A stretch of DNA of 64,000 nt from Pseudarthrobacter sp. BIM B-2242 (GTDB lineage: Bacteria; Actinomycetota; Actinomycetes; Actinomycetales; Micrococcaceae). The DNA lies in the NCBI RefSeq assembly GCF_014764445.1, contig NZ_CP061721.1, positions 4,154,001 through 4,218,000 on the forward strand, given 5' to 3'. The notes under the pieces were generated by a model. The model saw only the letters and a list, made by a program, of their open reading frames with translations, was not told the origin of the DNA and did not search any database. Below, piece by piece: positions 1 through 8,413 of this stretch; the stretch's first letter is position 1; every line of letters begins with the position of its first letter. A program made the translations under genes and the position numbers.

Positions 1-220
1 GTTCGCCCGAGATGTGGCGCAGGCGTTTGCTCCGGATGGCCAGGTTGGCGTACTCCCAGCCCGGCTCGGCCTTTGCCAGCTTCTCAGCCACCCGGTCGGC
101 CCAGCCACGCACGCCGTTGGGCAGCCGCTCATCCCGGTCCCCGACGCCCTCGGTAAAGGAATCCCCCAGGGCTACGAAGACGCGCCGCCCGCTTTGGGGC
201 AACAAAGGATCACCAACCAC
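1..220 (-). CDS. SGNH/GDSL-family hydrolase, N-terminal part (runs off the left edge)
   Basis: Reading leftward from a GTG at 220, the frame is open to the window edge and encodes about 73 residues. It contains the block I motif of SGNH hydrolases, VALGDSFTEGVGDRDE near residue 16; the Ser of GDS is the expected nucleophile. A stop lies just upstream in the same frame (complement of 230-232), so the start is confined to GTG 220 or a TTG slightly downstream. SGNH enzymes act as lipases, esterases or deacetylases; the substrate cannot be read from this fragment. No signal peptide is visible, so a cytoplasmic enzyme is likely. It lies about 150 bp downstream of the siderophore operon in the same direction, separated by a long inverted repeat, and is probably a separate transcription unit. 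Confidence 0.75.
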   Translation of the reverse strand, partial: MVGDPLLPQSGRRVFVALGDSFTEGVGDRDERLPNGVRGWADRVAEKLAKAEPGWEYANLAIRSKRLRHISGE

Positions 221-283
221 CCGGCCACCCTAACTATCCGAAAAAGCGGCCAGGGAAAGGTGAGGTGAATGCAAGGTGACTGG

Positions 284-357
284 ACGGAGGGGAGGCATCC
301 GGCAGCGTGCGTCTAAGCGAGGAACGAGCGAGCACGCCGAGGATGCGCCCCCTCCGT
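284..357. repeat. Long imperfect inverted repeat (hairpin) after the siderophore operon
   Basis: The arms 284-300 and 341-357 pair at 15 of 17 positions, with a two-base mismatch in the middle. The 40-nt loop carries a smaller CGTGC/GCACG pair. It lies just after the stop of the siderophore-interacting protein gene (369) for leftward transcription. It could be a terminator, although no clear U-tract follows, or a REP-like structural element. Confidence 0.5.
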
Positions 358-368
358 TCCTGGAAGAC

Positions 369-1424
369 TCAGCCCTCGGCCTTCCCCTTGCGCCAGTAGC
401 CCATGAACGCGACCTGCTTCCGGTCAATGCCGACGTCGCGTACGAGGTACCGGCGCATGTCCTTGATGACGGCGGCTTCGCCGGCGATCCAGGCGTAGAA
501 GGGCATGGCACCGGCGGGCAGGGCGGGGTTTCGGCTGGCCTCGATCTCGGCCGTCTCCATCCGCGCGGGAGTCTCCCAGAGGATGTCCACGTCCACGTTG
601 ACGTCCTCGGGCTCGGGGCCCGCACCGCCGTCGGCCGCTTTGATGCCTACCCAGCCGGGCACCGGCACCGCCCTCTGCACGGCCTGCTGCAGCAGCTCGC
701 CGTGCGGGCGTGAGCGGCCGATGGCCGCGCCGCGGGCAAGCCAGGTGATCTCGATGTCGGCGTCGGTCTTGAGATCCAGGAAGTCACCGGCCTCCGGGAC
801 CTCCAGGAAGGCGTGGCCGCTCATATAGGACGGCAGGCTCTCAAGGATGGCGGAGATGGCGGGAACGGCGGTTTCGTCGCCGGCGAGCAGCACCCGCTGG
901 GCCAGGCCCGGACGCCATTCGATGCCGCCGTACGTTTCGGCGGTTTGGCACTGTGCGGCACGGTTGTTGGGTCCGATGACGGTGAGCGCATCACCGGGTT
1001 TGGCCGTCTGCGCCCAATTGGCGGCCGGCCCGCCGTGGCCATCGGCGTCGAAGTGCATCACGAAGTCCACGTCGATTTCCGGGTAGACCGCATCCAGGCG
1101 TTCGCGGCGAACCGTGTAGGTGCGCATCGAACCGCGGAGGGCGGGGTCCATCGCGAGCCATGCCTGGTACCAGCCGGAGGCATTCATATCGAAGGCGGGC
1201 AGCGGGATCTGCTGGCCGGAGCCGTCAAGCGAGGGGATCATCAGTTTGATCCGCAGGTCCTGCGTGTCTCCGGAAACGCCGAAGTCGCGCAGTGAGTAGC
1301 CGCCGAAGGTGATGCGTCGGAAGTTGGGGCTGAGCTCCTCCACCGAGGAAACCGTCACTTCAAAAGCGAGGGTCATGGGCTCGGTGTTCATGGTCTTTGC
1401 GGCGGCAGTTTCGCGGGTCTTCAT
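369..1424 (-). CDS. Siderophore-interacting protein (FAD-binding ferric-siderophore reductase)
   Basis: This 351-residue protein belongs to the SIP/ViuB family of cytoplasmic flavoproteins that reduce Fe(III)-siderophores to release Fe(II). The N-terminal FAD-binding beta-barrel shows RRITFGGYSLRDFG near residue 36 and the FAD-contacting RTYTVRR near 100. The C-terminal NAD(P)H-binding part begins around LAGDETAVPAISAILESLP (about 180) and ends with YWRKGKAEG. The ATG at 1424 overlaps the ATPase stop by 4 bp and has a GGAG about 8 nt upstream; an internal Met (MNTEPMT) is an alternative start. It is the last gene of the uptake operon, which fits a role in iron release after import. Confidence 0.9.
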   Translation of the reverse strand: MKTRETAAAKTMNTEPMTLAFEVTVSSVEELSPNFRRITFGGYSLRDFGVSGDTQDLRIKLMIPSLDGSGQQIPLPAFDMNASGWYQAWLAMDPALRGSMRTYTVRRERLDAVYPEIDVDFVMHFDADGHGGPAANWAQTAKPGDALTVIGPNNRAAQCQTAETYGGIEWRPGLAQRVLLAGDETAVPAISAILESLPSYMSGHAFLEVPEAGDFLDLKTDADIEITWLARGAAIGRSRPHGELLQQAVQRAVPVPGWVGIKAADGGAGPEPEDVNVDVDILWETPARMETAEIEASRNPALPAGAMPFYAWIAGEAAVIKDMRRYLVRDVGIDRKQVAFMGYWRKGKAEG

Positions 1425-2236
1425 GAAACGAGCTCCAGTTCGTTGGCGGTGGTGTGGTGGCGGCCGATGGGAATGATCAGCGGGGTTCCGGACACGGGAT
1501 CGGGGATGACCCTGGACTCGAGTCCGAAGACGTCCAGGACCAGCTTTTCGGTAACAACTTTTCCGGGGGCGCCGAGGGCCACGATCCCGCCGGCTTTCAT
1601 GGCGATGACGTGGTCCGCGTAGCGTGCGGCCAGGTTCAGGTCGTGCAGGACGATCGCCACCGTGGTGCCGCGCTTGCGGTTCAGGTCCGTGACCAGGTCC
1701 AGGACTTCCACCTGGTGGGCCAGGTCAAGGTACGTGGTGGGTTCGTCCAGCAGCAGGACGTCGGTTTCCTGGGCCAGGGCCATGGCAATCCACACGCGCT
1801 GCCGCTGGCCGCCGGAGAGTTCGTCCACGTTGCGGTCAGCGAGTTCCAGCGTTTCGGTGCTTTCGAGCGCTCGGTGCACCGCCGCGTCGTCGTCCGGGCT
1901 CCAGCTGCGGAAGAAGCCCTGGTGCGGGTACCGCCCGCGTCCCACGAGGTCACGGACGGTGATGCCGTCCGGCGCGGTGGGGTGCTGCGGGAGGAGGCCA
2001 AGAGTGCGGGCCAGTTCCCGGGCCGGGCGGGAGTGGATGTCCTTGCCGTCAAGGGTCACGGCGCCGGCTGCGGGTTTGAGCAGGCGGGACAGGCCGCGGA
2101 GCAGCGTGGACTTCCCGCAGGCGTTGGCGCCCACGATCATGGTCACCTTGCCCTCCGGGATCTCCGCGGTGAGCCCTTCCACAACGCAGCGCTGATCGTA
2201 CTTCAGCGTGAGGTCCTGAGCCTTGAGAACGGCCAT
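1421..2236 (-). CDS. Iron-siderophore ABC transporter, ATP-binding protein
   Basis: A 271-residue FecE/FepC-type ATPase that energises siderophore import at the inner face of the membrane. The Walker A motif is GANACGKST near residue 38, the ABC signature LSGGQRQR near 142, Walker B VLLLDEPTTYLDLAHQ near 160 and the switch His in IVLHDLNLAARYADH. The start is chosen at ATG 2236 because AAAGGA precedes it by 8 nt; an ATG at 2245 (MPD) is possible. The stop overlaps the start of the siderophore-interacting protein by 4 bp, and the permease stop lies 1 bp upstream, so translation is probably coupled. Confidence 0.93.
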   Translation of the reverse strand: MAVLKAQDLTLKYDQRCVVEGLTAEIPEGKVTMIVGANACGKSTLLRGLSRLLKPAAGAVTLDGKDIHSRPARELARTLGLLPQHPTAPDGITVRDLVGRGRYPHQGFFRSWSPDDDAAVHRALESTETLELADRNVDELSGGQRQRVWIAMALAQETDVLLLDEPTTYLDLAHQVEVLDLVTDLNRKRGTTVAIVLHDLNLAARYADHVIAMKAGGIVALGAPGKVVTEKLVLDVFGLESRVIPDPVSGTPLIIPIGRHHTTANELELVS

Positions 2237-2237
2237 G

Positions 2238-3344
2238 TCAGGCATCCTTTCGGTTGGCCGTGACCAGGAGCCACAGCAGGAAGGGGGCACCCAGGGCGCC
2301 GGTAATGACGCCGACGGGCAGCACGGTGCCGTCCAGCAGCAAGGGGGCAACATTGGCCGCGAAGTAGTCGGCCGCGAGGACAATCAGCGCACCGACAAAT
2401 GCCGACGCCGGGAGGCTGGCTTTCCGGGTGAAGCGCCGGGCTATGGGACCGGAGAGGAAGGCGACGAACGAGACCGGGCCGGCTGCCGCCGTCGCCACCG
2501 CTGCAAGCCCGACGGCGGTGATCACCACGGCGAGGCGGGTGAACCCGACACGGATGCCCAGGCCGGCCGCAGCGTCATCGCCCAGTTCCAGGATGCGGAG
2601 CGGGCCAGCCAGGGTGATGACCGCAGGGACCAGGACCAAAAGTGCCAGTGCCAGCAGGCCTGCGCGTTCCCAGTTGGCTGAATTAAGGGACCCGTTAAGC
2701 CACACAAGTGCGTCGGCTGCCGTGCGGATGTCCGCGCGGGTCATGAGGAAGTTGACCACGGCGTGCAGGGCGGCGGCGATGCCCACACCCGCCAGGATGA
2801 GCCTGTTCCCGGCAGCGTTTCCACGGTTGCCGCCGCCTGACCCCAGCGCAGGCCCGCGGGAGATGGCGTAGATGAGGGCGGCAATGCCCAGCGCGCCGCC
2901 GAGTGCCGCCCCGGACACGGCCGGACCGGTGGCGCCGAAGACCACGATGGCGGTGACGGCCGCGGCGCTGGCACCGTAACTGATGCCGATCACATCCGGA
3001 CTGGCCAGGGGGTTGCGGAGCATGGTCTGGAACAGACCGCCGGACAGGCCGAATCCGGCGCCGATCAGGATGCCGATGACCGCACGGGGCAGCTTGTTCT
3101 CCATCACGATGAAGCTGGCGCCGGGGATTCTTTCGCCGCCGTTGAGGTGGGCGATCAGGATTGTGAAGAAGTCGGGGATGGTCACGGTGTAGCTGCCGAG
3201 CAGGACATAGACGGCAAACATCACGACGACGGCGAAGCCGAGGAGCGCGGTCCGGGTCAGTACGCGGGACGGCAGTTCGCGCCAGTGTTTGCGCGTTGGG
3301 TGGCCGTCACGCGGCAGCCCGGCGGGAGCGTTGAGGGTCTTCAC
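2238..3344 (-). CDS. Iron-siderophore ABC transporter permease (FecCD family), second subunit
   Basis: A 368-residue integral membrane permease of the BtuC/FecCD type with about ten hydrophobic segments. Family signatures include LPRAVIGILIGAGFGLSGG near 100, RNPLASPDVIGISYG and the C-terminal LLWLLVTANRKDA. The GTG start at 3344 sits in a GTGA overlap with the preceding permease stop; the frame extends upstream, but that part lies inside the other permease gene and looks non-coding. It should pair with the other permease as a heterodimer bound to the ATPase. Confidence 0.92.
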   Translation of the reverse strand: MKTLNAPAGLPRDGHPTRKHWRELPSRVLTRTALLGFAVVVMFAVYVLLGSYTVTIPDFFTILIAHLNGGERIPGASFIVMENKLPRAVIGILIGAGFGLSGGLFQTMLRNPLASPDVIGISYGASAAAVTAIVVFGATGPAVSGAALGGALGIAALIYAISRGPALGSGGGNRGNAAGNRLILAGVGIAAALHAVVNFLMTRADIRTAADALVWLNGSLNSANWERAGLLALALLVLVPAVITLAGPLRILELGDDAAAGLGIRVGFTRLAVVITAVGLAAVATAAAGPVSFVAFLSGPIARRFTRKASLPASAFVGALIVLAADYFAANVAPLLLDGTVLPVGVITGALGAPFLLWLLVTANRKDA

Positions 3345-4447
3345 AGGCCAACCCCCTTGCCCCGGCGGATCAGCCAGACGAAGACGGGCGCGCCAACCAG
3401 TGCCGTCATGATGCCGGCCGGAACTTCGCCCGGAAGCAGGACCACGCGGCCGATGATGTCCGCGCCAAGCAGCAGTGCCGGTGCCAGGACGAGGGAGAAC
3501 GGCAGGATCCAGCGGTAGTCGGGGCCGGTGAGTGACCGGACCGCATGTGGGATCACCAGGCCGATGAAGCCGATCGGGCCGGCCAGCGCGGTGGCTGAAC
3601 CGCACAGCAGGACGATGCCCAGGGCGGTCAAGCCTCGTGAGAGGCCCACGCGCTGGCCGAGGCCTCGGGCGATGTCATCACCGAGTGCCAGGCTGTTGAG
3701 GATTCGGCCGGTGCAAAGAATGATGAGGGCACCAAGGGCAAGGAATGGCAGGCCCGGAAGGACGACGGCCCAGTCACGGCCTGCTATCCCGCCCACCTGC
3801 CAAAAGCGGAAGCGGTCGTAGGTGTCCTGGCTGGAGACGAGAATGACGCTCATCAGCGAATAAAGTCCGGCGTTCAGCGCCGCCCCGGCGAGGGCCAGCT
3901 TGACCGGCGTCGCTCCGTCCCGGCCCATCGAGGCGATGAGGTACACCGCAACGGCGGCTGCTGCGGCGCCAATGAAGGCAAACCAGATGTAGCCGCTGAG
4001 GGAGGTGACGCCAAAAAGGTAGATGCCGGTAACCACGGCCAGCGCAGCTCCGGCGTTGACGCCCATGATGCCGGGGTCAGCCAGGGGGTTGCGGGCGACG
4101 CCCTGCATGGCAGCGCCCGCGAGGCCCAGGGCACCGCCGGCAAGGATCCCGAGGATAGTGCGCGGAATGCGGGCGTGAACCACCGCATGGTCGCCGTTGG
4201 CGGGGTCGAACTGGGTGAGGGCCTGCCACACCGTGGCGAGGGAAAGTCCCCGGGCGCCGATGACCAACGAAGCGGCGGTCAGGACAATAAGTACGACGAC
4301 GGCGGCCAGCAGCCAGGCTGCCTGCCTGCCCCGGGAGCGCGGGCGGGCGGCGTCGGGGTTTCGAGAGGTGAGATCCCGGCGCTTTGGCGACGCCAAAGCG
4401 GTGAGACCTCGCCCCTGGGCGGCCGCCGTCGTCGTACTTTCCGTCAT
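3341..4447 (-). CDS. Iron-siderophore ABC transporter permease (FecCD family), first subunit
   Basis: A 368-residue membrane permease. A hydrophilic N-terminus of about 45 residues is followed by roughly ten transmembrane segments, starting with AAWLLAAVVVLIVLTAASL. FecCD signatures are IPRTILGILAGGALGLAGA, RNPLADPGIMGVNAGAA and GFIGLVIPHAVRSL; the last holds the conserved coupling region that contacts the ATPase. It starts 10 bp after the stop of the binding-protein gene, and its stop overlaps the next permease by 4 bp. It forms the translocation channel with its neighbour. Confidence 0.92.
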   Translation of the reverse strand: MTESTTTAAAQGRGLTALASPKRRDLTSRNPDAARPRSRGRQAAWLLAAVVVLIVLTAASLVIGARGLSLATVWQALTQFDPANGDHAVVHARIPRTILGILAGGALGLAGAAMQGVARNPLADPGIMGVNAGAALAVVTGIYLFGVTSLSGYIWFAFIGAAAAAVAVYLIASMGRDGATPVKLALAGAALNAGLYSLMSVILVSSQDTYDRFRFWQVGGIAGRDWAVVLPGLPFLALGALIILCTGRILNSLALGDDIARGLGQRVGLSRGLTALGIVLLCGSATALAGPIGFIGLVIPHAVRSLTGPDYRWILPFSLVLAPALLLGADIIGRVVLLPGEVPAGIMTALVGAPVFVWLIRRGKGVGL

Positions 4448-4457
4448 GGGACGGTGC

Positions 4458-5549
4458 TTACTTCACTGCATCCGCTGCGCTGGCAAGCTGCGGCAGGAAC
4501 GTGTCCAGTGACCACGGCAGGCTCAGCGGCGAGGATGCCGAGATGGACAGCGTCAGGGTGTTGTCCGAATCAGCCACGAGGGCGCCGTCCTTGATGGCCG
4601 GGATCTGGCCGAGGAGCGGGTCTGCCTTGATGGAATCGGTGGTGGCGGCATCCGGAACCCAGGTGACGAAAATATCGGAGTCCAGTTCGTTGGCCTTCTC
4701 GGCGGACCACGGGATGAAGAATTCCTTGGAACCCTTCGAGTTTTCCTCCACAACGGAAGCGAGCTTCATGCCGATCGCGCTCAGGAAACGGGGGCGGTTG
4801 TCGTTGGCGGTGTAGACGTTGACGCCCTCAGCCGATGCTGGCTCGAGGTTTCCGTAGATGAAGCTCTTGCCGGCGATCTGCGGGTACTTGGAGACCTTGT
4901 CCTTGATGGTGGCTTCGGTGTCGGAGACCAGTTTGGTGGCCTCCGCATCCTTGCCCAGGGCCTTGCCGATGATGGAGGTGGAGTCCTGCCAGGAGGTTCC
5001 GTACGCGACCTCGGGGTGGGCCACCACAGGGGCGATCTCGCTGAGCTTCTTGTAGTCCTCTTCGGTCAGGCCCGAGTAGGCGGCCAGGATGACGTCAGGG
5101 GTGAGCTTGGCGATCTCGGTGAAGTTGATGCCGTCCGTCTCGGAGTACTGGACCGGAGCCTTCTCCGTGCCGAAGCCGGCGCCGAGTTCTGTCAGGGCCG
5201 CATCCTTCCACGGCGTGGAGCCCTGTTCATTGCCGCCCCATTCGTTCTTGGGGACGCCCACGGGTACAACGCCGAGGGCAATGGCGACGTCGTCATTGAC
5301 CCAGGAGACGGTGGCTACGCGGGTGGGCTGTTCCTTGATGGTGGTCTCGCCGAAGACGTGCTTGATGGTGACGGGGAACTGGGCGCTGCTTGAGCTGGAG
5401 GCGCTGGCGTCAGGGGTGCCGGCCGCGGGCCCGGTGGAGCAGGCAGAGAGCGTGAGCGCCGCGGCGGCCAGGACCGCTGTGGCCTTGCCGGCTGACTTGA
5501 ACAGCGTACGGCGGGTGGCGCCAGGGCCACGGAAAAGGGGGGAAGTCAC
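4458..5549 (-). CDS. Iron-siderophore ABC transporter substrate-binding lipoprotein
   Basis: A 363-residue FhuD/FepB-type binding protein (PeripBP_2 fold) that captures ferric siderophore outside the membrane. The N-terminus has a basic region (TRRTLFKSAGK, possibly a Tat signal), a hydrophobic stretch and the lipobox LSAC near residue 36, then a Ser/Ala-rich linker. Family patterns follow: TIKEQPTRVATVSWVNDDVA near 70, PDVILAAYSGLTEEDY near 155 and IFVTWVPDA. The GTG start at 5549 has AAGGAG 4 nt upstream. It is the first gene of the operon and lies directly behind an iron box. Confidence 0.92.
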   Translation of the reverse strand: MTSPLFRGPGATRRTLFKSAGKATAVLAAAALTLSACSTGPAAGTPDASASSSSSAQFPVTIKHVFGETTIKEQPTRVATVSWVNDDVAIALGVVPVGVPKNEWGGNEQGSTPWKDAALTELGAGFGTEKAPVQYSETDGINFTEIAKLTPDVILAAYSGLTEEDYKKLSEIAPVVAHPEVAYGTSWQDSTSIIGKALGKDAEATKLVSDTEATIKDKVSKYPQIAGKSFIYGNLEPASAEGVNVYTANDNRPRFLSAIGMKLASVVEENSKGSKEFFIPWSAEKANELDSDIFVTWVPDAATTDSIKADPLLGQIPAIKDGALVADSDNTLTLSISASSPLSLPWSLDTFLPQLASAADAVK

Positions 5550-5581
5550 GGAACTCCTTAGGTGAATGATGCAATCCTAAG

Positions 5582-5600
5582 TAAGGGTAGCCTAGCCTGC
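5582..5600 (-). promoter_or_regulatory. IdeR/DtxR-type iron box upstream of the siderophore operon
   Basis: Read on the minus strand the site is GCAGGCTAGGCTACCCTTA. It matches 14 of 19 positions of the DtxR/IdeR consensus TTAGGTTAGGCTAACCTAA, including the full TAGGCTA core. It lies 33 bp upstream of the GTG of the binding-protein gene, where a repressor would block transcription. Iron-replete repression is therefore expected. Confidence 0.75.
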
Positions 5601-5677
5601 TCGCTATTACGAAAGCTTTGCGTTGCCTAATTGCTCCTGTGACGCAATAAACACTACCCCGACATTGCTGGCGGGGG

Positions 5678-5718
5678 GTGAACGGTGGTTCACTGGAAGC
5701 GGGTAAACGTGCGTTCAC
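5678..5718. promoter_or_regulatory. Two tandem TetR-type operators upstream of the MFS exporter
   Basis: GTGAAC-N4-GTTCAC occurs as a perfect inverted repeat at 5678-5693 and again with one changed base (GTAAAC) at 5703-5718. The copies are offset by 25 bp and end 36 bp before the exporter ATG. The exporter is coupled to a TetR gene, so these are the likely operators for autoregulation of that pair. They also lie within about 130 bp of the divergent siderophore operon start. Confidence 0.65.
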
Positions 5719-5754
5719 CCCACCCAATCCACGCCTGACCCCTGAAAGCAGTAC

Positions 5755-7728
5755 ATGCCGCGCTCCCAAGCCCCCGACTCGCGACGCCGCCCGTCTCCGT
5801 CCGCCATCACCGCAGTCCTGGCCCTCAGTGGCACGCTCGTGGCGCTGATGCAGACTCTGGTGGTGCCCCTCCTTCCGGACTTCCCCGGGATCCTGGGCGT
5901 CACGGCCGACGACGCCTCCTGGCTGGTGACCGCCACCCTCCTGTCCAGCGCCGTGGCAACGCCGATTGTGTCCCGCAGTGCGGACATGTACGGAAAGCGC
6001 AAAATGATGGTGGTGTGCCTCGCCATCATGGTGGCGGGATCCGTCATGGCAGCCGTTGGCGGGGCCTTCGTGTGGCTGATCATCGGCCGGGCACTCCAGG
6101 GGTTCTCCTCGGCCTTGATCCCGGTGGGCATCAGCATCATGCGTGATGAACTGCCCAAGGAGAAGATGGGCTCCGCGGTAGCCCTCATGAGCGCCACCCT
6201 GGGCATCGGCAGCGCCATGGGCCTGCCGCTGGCAGGAGTTCTGTACGAAAGCCTTGGCTGGGCCTCGATCTTCTGGGTCTCGGCTGGCGCGGGAGTGCTG
6301 CTGCTCCTCGCCGTGGTGCTGATCGTTCCGGAATCCAAGGTCCGCACGCGCGGAAGCTTCGACTATGCAGGCGCCCTGGTGCTGTCTGCGGCGCTGGCAG
6401 CCCTGCTCCTGGCGATTTCCAAGGGCGGCTCCTGGGGCTGGGGATCCGAGCCCGTCCTGCTGCTGTTCCTGACCGCTGCGATACTTCTGGCCGTCTGGGT
6501 CCCGTATGAACTGAAAGTCCGCCAGCCGATGGTTGACTTGCGGACCTCTGCCCGCCGCCCCGTACTGATGACCAACCTGGCCTCGCTGCTGATCGGCTTC
6601 GCCATGTTCGCCAACATGCTCCTCACCACCCAGCAGCTCCAGCTTCCCGCCGTCACCGGCTACGGCTTCGAACTGAATGTGATCACCGCCGGGTTGTGCA
6701 TGGTCCCGTCCGGGCTGGCGATGGTGGTGTTCGCACCGCTGTCCGGACGCATAATCCGGATCTTCGGCGGCAAGACGGCGCTCATGGCAGGGGCGCTGGT
6801 GATGATTGTGGGCTATGTGGGCCGCGTCTTCTTCTACGATTCCATCGCCTGGGTCATCATCGGTTCCACCGTGGTGAGCGTGGGCACCGCCATCGCTTAC
6901 GCGGCGATGCCCACCCTCATCATGGGCGCGGTGCCCATCACCGAGACGGCGTCCGCGAATGGCCTGAACAGCCTGGTCCGTGCCATCGGCACCTCAACAT
7001 CCAGTGCGGCGATCGCCGCCGTCTTCACCTCGGTCACCATCGCGGTGGGCGATGCCCGGTTCCCGTCCTTCGACGCGTTCCGGGACATTTTCTGGCTGGC
7101 GGCCGCGGCTTCGGCAGCATCGATGCTGGCCGCCGTCTTCATCCCCCGCGCCGCCGGTGTCCGCCGCCCGCCGGCAACCGTTGCCGGCGCCGCCGAACTG
7201 GTGGTGCAGGGGCGCGTCCTGGCGCCGGATCACCGCCCCCTCACCCCCGCCGTCGTCACCGTTCTCCGGACCGACGGCGATCCGGTGGACTGGAGCCGCG
7301 TGGACACGGAGGGCAACTACTCCGTGGCTCTGCCCGGCGCCGGGAAATACCTTATGGTGGCCAATGCGGGCGGGTGGGCCCCCATGGCCGAAGTCTTCGA
7401 CTTTGACGGCCGCACCCTCACACAGAACTTCATGCTGCGGGAACGCCTGGAGCTCGGCGGCTCCGTTGTAGCCGGCGGCACGCCGGTTGCCGGCGCCATG
7501 GTGACGCTCCTGGAAGCCAGCGGCGAGCATCTGGCCACCACCCGGACGGACGACAACGGGATATACGCTTTTCCCCTGCCCCTCGCCGGACGCTACGTCG
7601 TGACAATGCTTCACCCCGCAACACTTCAGGCGGTGGCGCGGAAGCTCGCTGTCGACAACCGTTCGGTGACGCTGGACTTCGCCGCTCCGCCCGTGGAGGA
7701 AACCTCCGGCGAGCGGGTGGGAGCGTGA
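5755..7728 (+). CDS. MFS drug-type exporter with C-terminal carboxypeptidase-regulatory-like repeats
   Basis: A 657-residue protein. Residues about 18-465 form a DHA2-type major facilitator with about 14 hydrophobic segments; motif A is seen as SRSADMYGKRKMM near 75 and the motif C region as SATLGIGSAMGLPLAGVLYE. Residues about 480-650 hold two tandem beta-sandwich repeats of the CarboxypepD_reg/transthyretin-like kind: GRVLAPDHRPLTPAVVTVLR followed by DTEGNYSVALPGAGKYLM, then GSVVAGGTPVAGAMVTLLEA followed by DDNGIYAFPLPLAGRYVV. Ordinary DHA2 exporters are about 450-520 residues, so the tail is an addition. With 14 helices the tail would lie in the cytoplasm. The stop overlaps the downstream TetR start by 4 bp. 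The substrate is unknown. Confidence 0.85.
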   Translation: MPRSQAPDSRRRPSPSAITAVLALSGTLVALMQTLVVPLLPDFPGILGVTADDASWLVTATLLSSAVATPIVSRSADMYGKRKMMVVCLAIMVAGSVMAAVGGAFVWLIIGRALQGFSSALIPVGISIMRDELPKEKMGSAVALMSATLGIGSAMGLPLAGVLYESLGWASIFWVSAGAGVLLLLAVVLIVPESKVRTRGSFDYAGALVLSAALAALLLAISKGGSWGWGSEPVLLLFLTAAILLAVWVPYELKVRQPMVDLRTSARRPVLMTNLASLLIGFAMFANMLLTTQQLQLPAVTGYGFELNVITAGLCMVPSGLAMVVFAPLSGRIIRIFGGKTALMAGALVMIVGYVGRVFFYDSIAWVIIGSTVVSVGTAIAYAAMPTLIMGAVPITETASANGLNSLVRAIGTSTSSAAIAAVFTSVTIAVGDARFPSFDAFRDIFWLAAAASAASMLAAVFIPRAAGVRRPPATVAGAAELVVQGRVLAPDHRPLTPAVVTVLRTDGDPVDWSRVDTEGNYSVALPGAGKYLMVANAGGWAPMAEVFDFDGRTLTQNFMLRERLELGGSVVAGGTPVAGAMVTLLEASGEHLATTRTDDNGIYAFPLPLAGRYVVTMLHPATLQAVARKLAVDNRSVTLDFAAPPVEETSGERVGA

Positions 7729-8294
7729 GCAGCCCCAGCCACGACGCGATCCTCCAGTCCGCCGGGCGCCTCTTCGGTGAACGCGGATACCGGGCCGTGA
7801 CCGTCCGGGACATCGCGGCGGACGCCGGTGTTTCCGCCGCCCTGGTCATGAAGCTGTTCCTGTCCAAGGAAAAGCTGTACGCCGCCGTGCAGCCGGACGA
7901 GTCGCTGCTCGCCGAGTTGGAGGTCCCGACGCCGGAACTCGGCAGGGCCCTCGTGTTCCGGGTGCTGATGCGCCGGGAACGCGGCGTCCAGGAGCCGTGG
8001 GCCATCATTCCGTTCGCCGTACTGGACTCCCCCGACCCCGAAGCCGCCCGGGCTGACATCCGCGAACGCTACGTCACCGCCATCGCCCGGCTGATCGGTG
8101 ACACAACGCCGGACCGCCGCTACGCCTCGACCGTGACCGCCCTGATGACGGGCTTCGGCGAGACCGTCCGCACCCTGAACCTCTTCGCCAGCTGGGACTT
8201 TGATGACCTGGTGGCGCACTATGGGGAAATTGTCCAGACCCAGATCGATGCCTGCACCACCCCCACGGCCCCTGCCCCCACCTCCAACCCCTGA
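7725..8294 (+). CDS. TetR-family transcriptional regulator, probable repressor of the upstream exporter
   Basis: A 189-residue protein. The N-terminal helix-turn-helix reads RDIAADAGVSAALVMKLF (about 28-45), after AGRLFGERGYRAVTV; the C-terminal ligand domain is unassigned. The GTG start lies in a GTGA overlap with the exporter stop, so the two are co-translated. The paired palindromes at 5678-5718 are the expected targets. The gene ends 2 bp before the left end of the insertion sequence. Its last residues (TTPTAPAPTSNP) are low-complexity, so the original C-terminus may or may not be intact. Confidence 0.88.
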   Translation: MSSPSHDAILQSAGRLFGERGYRAVTVRDIAADAGVSAALVMKLFLSKEKLYAAVQPDESLLAELEVPTPELGRALVFRVLMRRERGVQEPWAIIPFAVLDSPDPEAARADIRERYVTAIARLIGDTTPDRRYASTVTALMTGFGETVRTLNLFASWDFDDLVAHYGEIVQTQIDACTTPTAPAPTSNP

Positions 8295-8295
8295 A

Positions 8296-8345
8296 ACGCT
8301 ATCTCACTTAATGCGCTTAAAACACCGACGCTCTCTCAGTTAATG
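8296..8345 (+). repeat. Left terminal repeat of the insertion sequence (two subrepeats)
   Basis: Subrepeats at 8296-8313 (ACGCTATCTCACTTAATG) and 8328-8345 (ACGCTCTCTCAGTTAATG) are offset by 32 bp. The same offset occurs in inverted orientation at the right end. Such spaced repeats are probably multiple transposase binding sites. Confidence 0.75.
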
Positions 8346-8413
8346 TGGGAAATTCCCCTCTACGTCAGGCTGGTTGTGAGTCAGCCAATGATTGATGAGG
8401 AGCAGGAGCAGAC

